A DNA stretch of 64,000 nt from Serripes groenlandicus. Its lineage: Eukaryota; Mollusca; Bivalvia; Cardiida; Cardiidae. A program made the translations under genes and the position numbers. The notes under the pieces are model-generated. The model did no database searches, was not told the DNA's origin, and worked only from the letters and a program-made list of their open reading frames with translations. This document shows, piece after piece, positions 1 through 15,200 of the stretch; positions within the stretch are counted from its first letter, which is position 1, and the number at the start of each line of letters is the position of its first letter. Location of the stretch: positions 39,801,483 through 39,865,482 of the forward strand of contig JASEVX010000008.1 in NCBI GenBank assembly GCA_031761405.1, in the 5' to 3' direction.

Positions 1-141
1 GCGTCATTTTTGGTTCATGCCAGACGTACTTATTTAAAATAATACGCCGCGTACCAGACACACAAAATGCGTCCATTGTGGTAAGTTATCTTTTCAATTT
101 AGCCGAGGAAATCCGTCTATATATTAACAGTTTTTTCTTAC

Positions 142-279
142 CTGTCATTTATTCTGTCATATTCTATGTCACTCGGGTTGCTAATCGAACTTGTTATAAT
201 TTCTCTTACAGAATTATCTCCCCTGTCCCAATCATAAAGCTTGTGTGTTGAACCGTCACGTGATATCCAATAAACGTGA
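142..279 (-). CDS. Exon 11: propeller 2, next blade
   Basis: 138 nt, phase 2 in and phase 2 out, residues 497-541. It begins HVYWISRDGSTHKLYDWDRG, with YWIS in the YWTD position, and ends SNPSDIEYDRINDR. The acceptor is tgattctag and the donor is AG/GTAAGA. No further exon is recognised in bases 1-141, so the gene continues beyond the window. Confidence 0.87.
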
Positions 280-3200
280 CTAGAATCAGAAAAAATATAA
301 GCGTAACTAAAATAACTGGGTTCAAATCGACCAACTTACTTAGAGCTGAGTAATACTTTAACTATTAAATGTATCTTTCAAATAATTTAATTCCCTAATA
401 AAGATGCCAAAATTGTTTGTTTCTTAACACGTATTGTTAGTCAAAAGGGTAACTATTTATGTCAACTTAGTAATTTAATTAAAAACATTCCACTATTCAT
501 GTTTTACAAAATATTAGGGAAACAAAAATGACGTAATATGCTACAATTTGTTAAAGTATTACGTTGGTTGAATTGGACCCTGCTTAGTAAACCTTTCTGT
601 CAAACAGACGCATGTTGTCGCCTCTACATTACACGACTTTTGAAAACATTGCAACAAAAAGAGAAATGTATTGCTCATATTCAACCCCAAACCATAATTA
701 CACTTCCATCTGTACAAATTAACCATATATTTGCCTATGTTATCAAATTCGTTTGCTACAGGTTTGTTGTATGAAGGAAAGCGATAATTATCATCAGCGT
801 CACCTCAACCATCACCAGTATTATCATTAAAAGTATCAATATGAACTATTATTGGTTTGTTCTATTCAAATATTTTCGATAGTCAGAAATCATCATCATC
901 ATCATCATCATCATCTTCGTCATCATTATCATCATCGTCATCATTATCATCATCGTCATCATTATCATCATTAGTATAATCATCATATTTTACTATCATT
1001 ATCAGTATCAATTGTGAAATGACAGGGGAAAAACAACACTTGATCAACTGAAGGTTTGTCGAATGTGCTAAAGGATGAAGACAGACGTTGATAGCAATTC
1101 GCATACGTATCAATACAATAAAGTCCATGACAATTGATATATAGTAAAACCTATGTTAACGGTCACCTCTGTTAAGCAGCCAACTTGAACTCAGCCACAA
1201 TTTGACTCTCCTCTGGCTGGCTGCCTGATACAAGTTGGACTGTATATTCATTTATAGAGATTTTTCATAATTTCTTCAAAGTCGTCTGCTGAATAAAGGG
1301 CTATAACGTTGCTAATTTACTTGTTGTGGGGGTCCACGGCCAATGTCTTGATCGGGGGCGACTGACTGGCCGAAGACGGGGGCGACTGGCTGGGCGTTAC
1401 TGCAGAATCTGTGGTGGTTTTGTATTGGACCCGAGAATTGCCTTCCTCCACCCAATACAACTCGTTTGTTTTCCAATCGAAGTCCATGTCTACAGTAAAT
1501 TTATTTCGATTTGCTTAAATAGTGTTTAAAAAGGAAAATGACACATACATTGAGAGTACTGAAGTTAGAACAACGGCCCATTGCACGAAGATTTTAATAA
1601 AGCTTTCTAACATCAATTAAGTAACACAATTGCCAATACAACCTGTACTTTTTACAACCACTAGGAACACTTCGGCAAAGGAGTGGCGAAGGTTAGATGT
1701 AGGCTACACTATACCCACAATCATACCTGAACGTCAACGTTTCAGGGGAAACTGTTAACTGCCTGAATCCTAGTAATTTACGCCCAGTGATATATCTAAA
1801 ATAATGCTTGACATCCTGGTAATTTACGACCAGTGATATATCTAAAGAAATGTCTATAAACCTCGATATTTATGCCTAGTGATATATCTAAAAATAATGC
1901 CTACAATCCTGGTAATTTAGGTCCAGTGATCTATCTAAAATAATGTCTATAAACCTGGATATTTGTTCCTAGTGATATATCTAAAATAATGCTTGGCATC
2001 CTGGTAATTTACGACCAGTGATTTAACTTAAATAATGTCTATAAACCTGGATATTTATGCCTAGTGATATATCTAAAATAATGCCTGTAATCCTAGTAAT
2101 TTAGGTCCAGTGATCTGTCTAAAGTAATGCCTGACATCCTGGTAATTTAGACCCAGTGATTTATCTAAAAAAATGTCTATAAACCTGGATATTTGTGCCT
2201 AGTGATTTATCTAAAATAATGCTTGGCATCCTGGTAATTTACGACCAGTGATTTATCTAAAATAATGCCTGCAATCCTGATAATTTAGGCCCAGTGATGT
2301 ATCTAAAATAATGCCTGCAATCCTGATTATTTAGGCCCAGTGATGTATCTAAAATAATGTCTGCAATCCTGATAATTTAGGCCCAGTGATTTATCTGAAA
2401 TAATGTCTGAAATCCTGGTAATTTAGACCCAGTGATTTATCTAAAATAATGCCTTACATTCTGGACATTTAGGCCCAGTGATTTATCTAAATTAATGCCT
2501 GCAATCCTAATGATTTAGGCCCAGTGGTTATCTAAAATAATGCCTGCAATCCTGATTATTCAGGCCCAGTTATTTATCTAAAATTATGCCTGAAATCCTG
2601 GTAATTTAGGCCCAGTGGTATATCTAAAGTAATGCCTGACATTCTGGTAATTTAGGCCCAGTTTTATATCTAAAACAATTTCTGAAATCCTTGTAATTTA
2701 GGCCCAGTGGTATATCTAAAGAATGTCTGAAATTCTGGTAATTTAGTCCCAGTGGTATATCTAAAATAATGTCTGACATCCTGGTAATTTAGGCCCAGTG
2801 AAAGATCTAATGTAATGCCTTAAATCCATGGTAATTTAGGCCAAATAATATCTAAAATAATGTCTGTAATCCTGGTAATTTAGGCCCAGTGGTATATCTA
2901 AAATAATGTTTGACATCCTGGTAATTTTGTCCCAGTGAAAGAACTAAAATAATGCCTATATTAATTTAAGCCCAGTGGTATATCTAAAATAATGTCTGCA
3001 ATCCTGGCAATTTAGGTCCAGTGTAAAATCTAGAATAATGTCTGCAATCCTGGTAATAAAGTCCCAGTGGTATATCTAAAATAATGTATGCACTCCTAGT
3101 AATTTAGGCCCAGTGATATGTCTAAAATCACGCCTGCAATGGGTAATTTGTGCCCAGTGGTATATCTTGAATAATGCCACAACCATCGAATATTAAAGTA

Positions 3201-6200
3201 AACGGACATAATACCATTGCAATGCGAGATGCGATTTTAAACAATATTTGCGACCGGTGTTGATTAACACTTTCCCACATACAACCAATCTGTAGCAGGT
3301 GACTTTGAAAAAATCTAGGCAAAACTATAAATACAATCTCCACAAATGAAAGTATAATCATTGAATAGAGTTAAAAACAGTGTGGCAATAGTAGAACTCT
3401 CTTATAATGAACAATTTCACAATGTTTCCAAAAGTCGTCTACTGTGAAATATTTAAAAGAAGCCTGTGATTACATTTAGAATTATTGACGCCGCGCGTTG
3501 TCAGTATGGGATACGTTTCAATGTTGTACCATGGGGTGACGTAATTGAAAAGGGAGCAACCAACAAATATTATTGTAAAGAAAAACTCTTTTATATGTTT
3601 GAAAAATCAACCTTTATGATTGAATAGATTGTAGTAACTGATTTAAGAAACAACTAGATACACAATATGTACATCTGTTACCGTTATTACAAACCTTTAG
3701 ACACATTTATATTGTTCTTAATAACTGTTCCCCAACTTCCTAGGCTATGCTTTGTTATGAGTTGGCTTACGAAGTTCACTAGGCTACGCTTTTTTAATTG
3801 TTTGGTTTACTGCTCTGACGACTCAATTCATCAAAGCTCAGAAAAAAGGTTCGGCGGATGTTTTTTCCTATTTATTTCTGTTGTATTTCTAAACTTAAAA
3901 CGTTTCTTCTCATACAGTTGTTCATTCAGACCATTGTATTCTTGCTATATGTTGACTATACATGAGAACTTTTCTTTTAATTTCATAAATGCTTATTTTG
4001 ATAATAAATATCTTTAAACTTGTTAAAATTATTTGTATTTTTGGTTTATATACTCCCGTTTTTTGTTATCAGACTTCTGCTAAACTCGAAGGAGAATAGA
4101 CTTAACTCTCTCCTTCTAAAGCTTGTGTCACACTTAACTCATAACTAGAGGCATTACACCTTAAGTTAATATCTGTTAATATTTCAGCACCTATGTTTTT
4201 TGTTTATCTAATTGATCTAGTTCAAGCAGATTTAAAATGAAGAAACGTCAACTTGTATGACACAGTATACTTGCAGTCAATGCTAAGTAAACGGTAAACC
4301 AAATGGTTTGAAGACTTAACTTGTCCTTTCACGACTAAACTTTCAGGTTGAATATCACATAGATCGTAGCATATAAAATGTATAATACCTACGTCAAAAT
4401 TGACCTTTTTTGCTCTTGATAACATTTTATTATAGACTATGGTATGCTTAGCATCAAAATTCGTCTTGTGTATAGTTTACATAATTCATTTCCCTTTTGT
4501 CAAGATGAATGTTTATCTAAGTAACCTTATGACTAGAATGGAAAAATGAACAACTGCATAGCGAAAGCGTAATTTCAGAAGTGTTAAGGTCAATGAAAAT
4601 GCAGATCAGAAAACATACGCACTAGTTCAAATCTCTTAACGATGAAGTCATTGGGTGAAATGTTTTTTAACACAAAGTGCAACAAGACAGAACATAATTA
4701 TATTCAGTTGGTTTTAAACTATTCGTAAAATAACACTTTAGGCGTTCACTCAGTGAACAGTTATCACGCTAAGACAGCAACATATATGGTTATTCCATAT
4801 TCAACCATTTATATGATGAGTAATTGCTCCTGTGCAGACGATGTTTTTAAAGGTCGTCTACGACCAAGACGTCAACGTTCGCCTGCTGCATGTAAGGCAT
4901 AGTTGTAGTTTGAAAATAAACTAAAATGTGAATATATTAATTACCTATTACAGAGCTGGTAGTAGTTTCGTACAGTGAACTTTTCGTAGCACTAAATGGA
5001 ACTTGTTTATATATTTGGCTGCCATCCGTGAAGAATATGTAGTCGTTGTTCATGTCTATAGAGAACCTTGTGATGTTCGCAGAATGTTGAACCACTGAAC
5101 AGTCGGTCGGTGGTGGCACGCTTTGTGACGAGTAAATCAGAGTGATACTCGTAGCGCATATGTCGTTGTTAAGTGTGAACAATATATGGCGCTCCAAGAC
5201 TGTCGTATTTGCTGGAAAATGTTAATATAAAATGAGTGTGACCTCTGTCATCTCATACGAACAAAATAAAAGTTTACTTTAGTAGGAATACGGTTTACCC
5301 TAGATTGTTCGATGCGTAGAGTACTAGATAAGAGGGAGTGAACAGATCTTTTCCCCACACTATTTATTTTATTACTCAACTAAATCCTCTGTTGTTGGTA
5401 CTCAAAAGAATAGCCTCACTGAGACGATTCTTTTGAGTACACAGACCATAGAGTTTGAATGAAACATGCCCCTTATATAGATCTCTGGATGCGTAGCATT
5501 GGTTATCATTGTATCGAATACAATTACAAATCAGTTACAACCAAAACAATTGAAAGTTCAAAATTAAAATTAAAATAACAAGTCATATTTACAAAATGGA
5601 TTGATAGAAGACACTCTCGTTTTTTGGTTCGGAAAAAGGTGTCACTCAAACAAAAGCAGTACTGTTTGCTAGAGTATACGGTTTCAAAGATCCAGAGTTA
5701 GTATTGCTTAATATGGGATTTTCTTTCTTGTTAAAGTAGAGGAAAGACTCATTGCTTATTGCATTAATATCCAAGATACAGAATTATTCGTGTTTTTGTT
5801 GGATACATACGAATCAGTCTGAATCATTGAGTTTTTGCATTGATATCCAAGACACAGAAACATTCGTGTCTTTGTTCGATACATACGAATCAGTCTGAAT
5901 CATTGACCTATTTCAATAACATTCAAAACACAGAAACATTTGTGTCTTCCATGGATACATACAAATCAGTCTGAATCATTGATCTATTTCATTAATATCC
6001 AAGACACAGAAACATTCGTGTCTCCCTTGGATACATACGAATCAGTCTGAATCATTGACCTATTGCATTAATATCCAAGACACAGAAACATTCGTGTCTT
6101 CCATGGATACAAACGAATCAGTCAGAATCATTGACCTATTGCATTAATATCCAAGACACAGAAACATTCGTGTCTTCCTTGGATACATACGAATCAGTTT

Positions 6201-9200
6201 GAATCATTGACCTATTGCATTAATATCCAAGACACAGAAACATTCGTGTCTTCCTTGGATACATACGAATCAGGCTGAATCATTAACATATTTCAATATA
6301 ATCCAAGATACAGACACATTCGTGTCTTCCTTGGACACATACCAATCAGTCTGAATCATTGACCTATTTCATTAACATACAAGACACATACATTTGTTTC
6401 TTCCTTGGATACATACGAATCAGTCCAAATCATTGACCTATTTCATTAACATCCAAGACACAGAAACATTTGTTTCTTCCTTGGATACATACGAATCTGT
6501 CCAAATCATTGACCTATTTCATTAATATCCAAGACACAGAAACATTCGTGTCTTCCATGGATACATACGAATCAGTCAGAATCATTTACCTTTTGCATTA
6601 ATATCCAAGACACAGAAACATTCGTGTCTTCCTTAAATACTGACGAATCAGTCTGAATCATTGACCTATTTCATTAATATCCAAGACACAGAAGCACTCG
6701 TGTCTTCCTTAGATACATACGAATCAGTCTGAATCATTGACCTATTTCATTAATATCCAAGACACAAAAACATTCGTGTCTTCCTTGGATACAAACGAAT
6801 CAGTCAGAATCATTGACCTTTTGCATTAATATCCAAGACACAGAAACATTCGTGTCTTCCTTAAATACTCACGAATCAGTCTGAATCATTGACCTATTTC
6901 ATTAATATCCAAGACACAGAAACATTCGTGTTTTCCATGGATACAAACGAATCAGTCAGAATCATTGACCTTTTGCATTAATATCCAAGACACAGAAACA
7001 TTCGTGTCTTCCTTAAATACTCACGAATCAGTCTGAATCATTGACATATTTCAATAACATCCAAGACACAGAAACATTCGTGTTTTCCATGGATACAAAC
7101 GAATCAGTCAGAATCATTGACCTTTTGCATTAATATCCAAGACACAGAAACATTCGTGTCTTCCTTAAATACTCACGAATCAGTCTGAATCATTGACCTA
7201 TTTCATTAATATCCAAGACACAGAAACATTCGTGTTTTCCTTGGATACACACGAATCTGTCTGAATCATTGACCTATAATAATCATATCCAAGACACAGA
7301 AACATTCGTGTTTTCCTTGGATACATACGATTCAGTCTGAATCATTGACCTTTTGCATTAATATCCAAGACACAGAAACATTCGTGTCTTCCTTGGATAC
7401 ACACGAATCTGTCTGAATCATTGACCTATAATAATCATATCCAAGACACAGAAACATTCGTGTCTTCCTTGGACACATACGAATCAGTCTGAATCATTGA
7501 TATATTTCAATAACATCCAAGACACAGAAACATTCGTGTCTTCCTTGGATACATACGAATCAGTCTGAATCATTGACCGTTTGCATTAATATCCAAGACA
7601 CAGAAACATACGTGTTTTTGTTGGACACATACGAATCAGTCTGAATCATTGACCTATAACAATAACATCCAAGACACAGGAACATTCGTGTCTTTATTCG
7701 ATACACACAAATCAGTGTGAATCATTGACCGTTTGCATTTATATCCAAGACACAGAAACATTCGTGTGTTCCTTGGATACACACGAATCTGTCTGAATCA
7801 TTGACCTATAACAATAATATCCAAGACACAGAAACATTCGTGTCTTCCTTGGACACATACGAATCAGTCTGAATCATTGACATATTTCAATAACATCCAA
7901 GACACAGAAACATTCGTGTTTTTGTTGGATACACACGAATCTGTCTGAATCATTGACATATTTCAATAACATCCAAGACACAGAAACATTCGTGTCTTCC
8001 TTGGATACATACGAATCAGTCTGAATCATTGCCCTATTTCATTAATATTCAAGACAAAGAAACCTTCGTGTCTTCCTTGGATACCCACGAATCAGTCTGA
8101 ATCATTGACCTTTTGCATTACTATCCAAGACACAGAAACATTCGTGTTTTTGTTGGATACACACGAATCTGTCTGAATCATTGACATATTTCAATAACAT
8201 CCAAGACACAGAAACATTCGTGTCTTCCATGGATACATACGAATCAGTCTGAATCATTGACCTTTTTCATTAATAACCAAGACACAGAAACATTCGTGAC
8301 TTTCATGGATACATACGAATCAGTCTGAATCATTGACCTTTTGAATTGATATCCAAGACACAAAAGTATTTGTGTCTTCCATTGATACGTACAAATCAGT
8401 CTGAATCATTGACATATTGCATTAATATCCAAGACACAGAAGTATTCGTGTCTTCCATGGATACATACGAATCAGTCTGAATCATTGACCTATTGCAATT
8501 ATATCCAAGACTCAGAAGCATTCATGTCTTCCATGGATACATACGAATCAGTCTGATTCATTGACCTATTGAAATTATATCCAAGACTCAGAAGCATTCG
8601 TGTCTTTCTCGGATACATACGAATCAGTCTGAATTATGTTCATTGATGGGGAGTAGATTTGATCCAAAAATGTGTCGTTTATTAGCGAATATATATCTTG
8701 ATGTGCAAAGCCAACCGTATGACATTTGAGATCAGTTAAGACCCATATGAGCTAGCGGATCAGCGCAGTATGATCTTGATGAGCACTGTTCGACAATAAG
8801 TCATAGGAAGTTTCAAGTTACTTCTGTAAAGGAGTATCCATTTATATCTCTTGGCATGGATCCGCAAACAGGTCTTGTTCTAAACGTGTAATAATTACAA
8901 TTAAGTTGTTTTATAATATTGTTATATAATACCTTGACACTGTTTTCCCAGTACGAGATCGTAACCGTCCTCACAGAAACAAGTGGCGCCCCTGTCATCC
9001 TTCATGTGGACGCAGATCTGGTCACAGTCAAAATGAGTGGAATCACACGCTTCTGTTGAAATTAAGCAGGACATTTAAATGAAACAATTTCTTTGCCCGG
9101 AACGGTAATCTGAGCATCTCTTTATGTATCTAGCTGACCATTGTATATGTCAAACGATTAGAACATGGCGGCAAGGGTAAACGGTTTCCCAACATAGCAG

Positions 9201-12200
9201 TGTCCTTGCCAAACGACAGGCTGTAAGTTGCATGTAATTATAAACAAGAGAGTCGCAAGCGAAAGCCAACGCTCGTTTGCTTTCTTCTTTTAATTCTATA
9301 AAGGGGCATTCCTGAAAAAGTATTAAAGCCAGAGTTATGTGACATGGTATTGACATGCGTATTGTTCCACGAGAAAACAAACATTATGGCCTCTGCGTAA
9401 TATATCGACCAAGATAGAGGTATAGAGTAATGATACCTGAAGTAGAAATTTCACAGAAGGCGAAAAGTGTATGCCCAGATGCGCCTTAGCGGCATGCTTA
9501 GACTGATCCGGGTCGATACTTTACGTAGAGTCCACACTGTGGGTTTTCTCGTGGAACGGCTCATATAGTACATTTGATATGAAGAGGCTTTGACTTTATG
9601 AAACCCATCAGGTCGGATTGTAGGTAACAGGCACCATACATAGTTCACATAACTACAATAATTATCTCCCTTGTCTGCCATTTTGATAGGCAAATATGAT
9701 GAACATCAATAGAGAATATTTTTTAAAAAAATGTCATAATTAGGAAAACACCAAGGATTTTTGAGTTAGACAACCATATGTCGTTGATGCCTTTGTATGA
9801 TCTGATTATATTAACTTCTTGATTTAATTATTTTTGCACATGCATTTGTTTAATTTAATTATATTTGATATTTCTTAATTGAACATACAGTAATATAGCC
9901 TATCAAAATGGCCAGCAAGGGAGATAATCATTGTAGTTGTGGGAACAATGTATTGTTATCAATGTGTTTACCTAGGGGACTCCGAGGCTGCGTGTCCTTG
10001 TCGTATACATCCACATAGTATAATGGCACGCTCGATGTTAACTTGGTACCTGCAAATGCATTTGTTAGCAAGTAGACTCCCGTCAGATTGTTTCTTGGTG
10101 CAGTGTATATGAGGCGGTCCTGTCAAAAGATAATATGTACATTATTACCTGATATTGCGTTTGTTATATGATAGACTCTTTTCAGATTCATTATTGGTGC
10201 AGTGTAGATGAAGCTGTCCTATTTTTAAGTATAAATTTCATGTCCGATATATATCGTAACATTGTTTTGGTACAAGTGCGTTTGTTAGCGAGTACATTCT
10301 TATCATACTCCTTCTTAGTGTAGTGTAGATAAGGCGGTCCTAGTTTTAGATGAATTTCATATTATAACATTTATCTAAGTATCTGATATTGCGTCTGTTA
10401 TATGGTAGATTTGTGTCAGATTCCTTTCAAGCGCAGTACATTCTCATTAAGTCTTTCCCACATACAGCAAATCTGCAGCAGACAACTCTGAAATCATCTG
10501 CAGCGGAATCATCGCTAAATGAAATTATAATAATTGAAAAGAGTTGAAAACATTGTGACAAAAGGGGAAATTTCTCATTATGTCACAATGTTTTCAAGAG
10601 TCGTCTTCTGCAGAGGCGTCGACATGTGTCTGGAAAAGGGAACGGGTAAAAACCAGACTTAAACTTCGCTGCAATAGCAAACGCTGATACATGTAACTGC
10701 CTGTTCAAGGTCATCATCGATTGACCGTTGCATCAATCAGCCAATCAAAGTTTTGATAACAAAATAACTAGGTTTCAACAGTGGATATTATTTATATGAA
10801 ATAAATAAGATAGAAAAGCTGTTATTGTCGAGCGTTGTTGGTATCATTGCAGAGTTATACCAGAACATGCTCATGAATATGTTAATGAATAGGGTCAATT
10901 CGAGACGACCTTGTATGTGGTGTTGTCAGATCCAATATACGCAAACAAAGTATTCTGCAACTGTATTCATTACAAAAAGCGAAAATATTAATCAGCCGCA
11001 TTTAGTCTATTAGAAAATTGCTGCCACTCAAACATGGCATTGCTTAAAGCGTGTAGGTACATGCGAGAGGGGCTTTACATCTAGCTCGGAATCCGCCGTA
11101 GCCGAGTTGTAAGCGTCGTGGATTTGTACCGGGTGTCCCTGGTTCGATCCCGAGTGGCGGCGATCATGGTGAAGAACCCTTGGGTAATGCACATTTCCTA
11201 GACTAGTACTGATTTGTTTAGTGAAGGATCGTGGATAAGTGACTTGTCGAGGTGATATAACTGAAATAATGTTGACAACGGCGTAAAACCCAAATAAAAA
11301 AAAAAAAACTTCTATTTTTTGTGTGTAGAAGTAGGACAATATTACCCATAGACTGACAGTGAGATCTTGTGTGATGTTTTGCGGTTTCACAGTCTCGCTT
11401 GATTCTCCACTTTTCGCACACGAATCAAGACACAAAATTGCTTAACTAATACATATATGCTTTCTATGCCAGTCTCTAGTGGTATTAACATATTCTTATA
11501 TTCTTCCTTAAGCTTTGAAGAAAATGTGTCTAAATATGTCACTAAAACTGTACCATTAAACATGAAACCTCGTTTCGATCCAGTAAAACGCAGCCAGGTT
11601 GTCACGGGAAAAATTGCGAAATACAGGTCACTTTCTTTCGTTCTACATGACTCAGTTAACTGTTGTATATATATCGCCTTTATTTAAACATCGAACAGAC
11701 TAAATGTTTCTTCAAGAATTTACTTGATAGTATGGTCATAATCTAATTGTTTGCTACCCATGAAATAATCTTCAACAAGTGAACATGCTAATAACCTGTT
11801 CAAATCCAACATGCTAGTGCAACGTTAAAGGTGCTGAACTCCAGATTATAGATATTATAGTCAAAGTTTTAAAACTGTTCAAAAGTTGTCTTGAAATATT
11901 AGAATCAGAATTCTGGGATAAAATAAGAGTCATAATTTCACTTTCTAGTACCATAAACATCTAAGTATTGATCGTTAATGCTTCATTTTTACTGTGCAAA
12001 CATACCCAGTAAGCCAAATTGTATACAAGTTCATGACTTTCAATTGACAGTTTTTCACCATTTACTGCCAAAATAGTGTTGAACTACTTATTACTTACTT
12101 TGTTGTCACTATTAGCAATATTTGCAGAAGTTTCAACATTTCAAAATTGTGATCTCCATCTGGAGTTTAGCACCTTGAACGAGTTCAACACGATGCAGAT

Positions 12201-15200
12201 ATCATACAACTGTGACACGTTACCTGAAACACTGCTATTCCATAGAAGTCATATCCGGTTTGAGAAACGAAGATCTTTCTGCCTGTACCGTTAAAGTATA
12301 TAAATTCAATGGTTTCTCGATCTCTGTCACTCCAAAATAATCTGAAATTTAGTTAATTCTATATTGTGTATGGGCATATAAATGTTATACGTCTTTGGTG
12401 TCAGAACAAAAGGATCCGTAGAACAGGTAACTGATCCAGTTAGTCAATGGTAGTTCCAGTATAATCTTTTCTTTAGTGATATCTGAAAAGTTTAGGTATG
12501 TTTTTAGGCCAGATCTCTAGATATAAGGAGTTAATCATGTTCTGAAATACTTATTCGAGCTCCAAAACCTATGTTGTGGGTACTCAAAAGAGTCATCTCA
12601 ATGCGACAATTATTTTGAGTACCCAAAACATAGGTTTGAATGAGTGCTACGGAATATTTTCTTGAAAGAAGACCGGATCACTCATGCTTATCTAATACTC
12701 TACTTGAGGCTGACTGACCACAGTTTTGGCAGGGTTGACAAGACTGCCAGCTAATGTCTTGTGATCTCACAATTAACTATATAATCATTTCCAACATGCA
12801 GAAAACAATTTGACACGTCTGCTGCAGAATATTACTTGAAAGTGTTGAAAGCGGCGTAATACACCATAGAAACATTCAAACAAATCGAGGGCTTGGCGTG
12901 AAACGGTTGTAACTAAAATTGGTAATTTTTTACCAAGGTTAATCACCTCGCTATAAAGTCTTTATAAGCTTTAAATCCTTTTCCTTGGTAAACAATGGAC
13001 ATTTAGGTGCCATTGCTCGTTCTGCTCGTTTACAAAAGGGTCAAAAAACTGTTTCACGCCAAGCCCTCGAAATGTCATGTAGATGACTTGACAAGTCGTT
13101 ATTATTGCCGTTTATGCTGATACAATTTGCATTCAACAAAAGCTGTTTCGTACATTACTCTTTCCAACATTCGACAAATCTTAAGACGACGACTTTATTG
13201 ACTCTGGCAATCATATGTATTTTCAATAGACGTCTGCTTCAGATGCGTCAAAATGCACCTGCAGGCTGGAGACAGGTACCGTACCTGTGTGTTTGGTTAT
13301 CGATGGACAGACACGTTGGAGTTATCAGCCCCTGCCAGACGAGCACAGTTCGACTACCGCCGATAGGGTCCGATCTCTCTATCTTCGGAGTGTCTCCAGC
13401 GTCCGCCCAGAACAAATAGCTGGAATTGGAACAAATATGAGACGGGAATGGCGATAAAGAATCTTATTGTATGCTTTGATATTTTTCCTTCTATTTTCCA
13501 TTTGGAAAAAGGATGCAGTATCCGTCGATATTGCAGAGATCGAAATTGCACGCATTAATATTGCACTCAGATATGTTTTCACGTTCTGCTATTAAAGGAC
13601 GGAACTATTTCCATACAGTAACGTTACAAAGCGCTCTTATCCGAACTTTAATGATTAAGAGAACAGCAAACTTCTACTTCTACTGTGTTACTGCTTAGGG
13701 ATTAGTGCATCGCATGCAATCAAATTGGTTAAAACCATCAATAAGCCATATTTACAAATAAAAATGAAATAAAAACCTTGGTTGTGTATGACTGCAGACG
13801 GGACTTAAATCAGTCTATAGGTGTGATCTGCGCCAAGTCTGGAGGAAGTTGGTTCCAGTACCTGATAACCATAGGAAGAAACTGTGCTTATACTGTTCGT
13901 AGTACAGTGTTTGGTACATCTTTTATAGATGTCATGTAGTGAAAAATTGATAGACATACACAAAAAAGCAATCTGGTCTATTTATAGCATTAGCTGTGTT
14001 TGTAAATATCTACGTAGTTTCTGACGTAATAATGTGACGTGTAGATCAATAGTATTGCTCGAGTGTAAGAACGTACGCTATAAAGTTGTTTTGATTATCA
14101 TTGACGATCTATTATAATTGTATCTCATGAACAAAAAAGTTTTGATTATCATTGACGATCTATTATAATTGTATCTCATGAACAAAAAATAAATTCATAA
14201 CTGCTAGGATGAATAAGCAAATGATTGTTTTAAAGGTAAGTCTTCAGATCTTTTTTGTCATCCTCCGATGTGAAGTTTATCAACGCAGTATGGAAAACGT
14301 ATGTTCGCTTTACTGATCATACTGCGAGGTCAAAAGGGGCATCTAAATCGTAATAAAGAACACAAATATCCAGGCGTAAATACCAGAATACAATAATACA
14401 CGAGTTCACTGTTAGAAAAAGCGTTACACATAATTGTGTCGAAGATTCAATTTCGAATCGAATCCAAATGGGGAACAACAATGGCGGTTTGTAAATTATA
14501 CTTTACATGACCCTAGTAACCATCGGAAAGGACAGAATAGTTGCGCGATAGATCGTTAATGTTTATTTATCTAAACAATCCAAAACGAGTGTTATTTATT
14601 TAAATGGTGAAGTGTTTAAAACTATCAAACGACAAATTTGTAAATAGCCAATATCAAATTATACAATAAAATGATTATGGGAATCTATTGTGTTGGGACT
14701 CGTTCCTTCGGTGGAGTTCTGCCCTTGCAGCTCGGGCAACTCATCCGAAGGAACTCGTCCAACACAATATTTGCCGATATAGATGCAATAACCTATAATA
14801 TCAGTCTGTACGGGATGGAAGCCAGTTTATTTTTCTGGTTAGATCTTTGTCAGTAACTAGGTAAGTAAATTGTTTATTATTGTTACATGTGTTAACAATT
14901 TATAACATACATGTATAATTAAACAATAATTATTTGATAAATTATACCCGGCCCCATGGGCCTTTACTTCACCACAGAATATATGTTATATTACATGTTC
15001 CAATGAATTTTCATTAAGATCGTCTGAAAGATAAGGCTTTTAAAATTCGACCTTGTTACCTTTTTTTTAACCCATATGACCCAGTTTCGAACTTGACTGA
15101 GATTGGATGGAGACAAAAGTTCTGATGATTTGTCATAAAGATTGGATGAAAAGTGTGGCCTCTAGAGTGTTCAGAAAGTTTATCTAAAATTATGACCTAG

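Noticed and set aside
1..141. Further LRP-like exon on the minus strand
   Set aside because: No YWTD-like text or phase-2 acceptor could be found.
883..1128. Asp-rich open frame
   Set aside because: It is translated ATC microsatellite.
1762..3176. CRISPR-like array (regular repeats)
   Set aside because: Units are directly adjacent with no unique spacers; the context is an animal gene intron. The same holds for the 76-, 55- and 59-bp arrays.
3667..4017. 116-codon open frame
   Set aside because: Composition is that of AT-rich intron DNA; no motif, and it lies inside an intron of the minus-strand gene.
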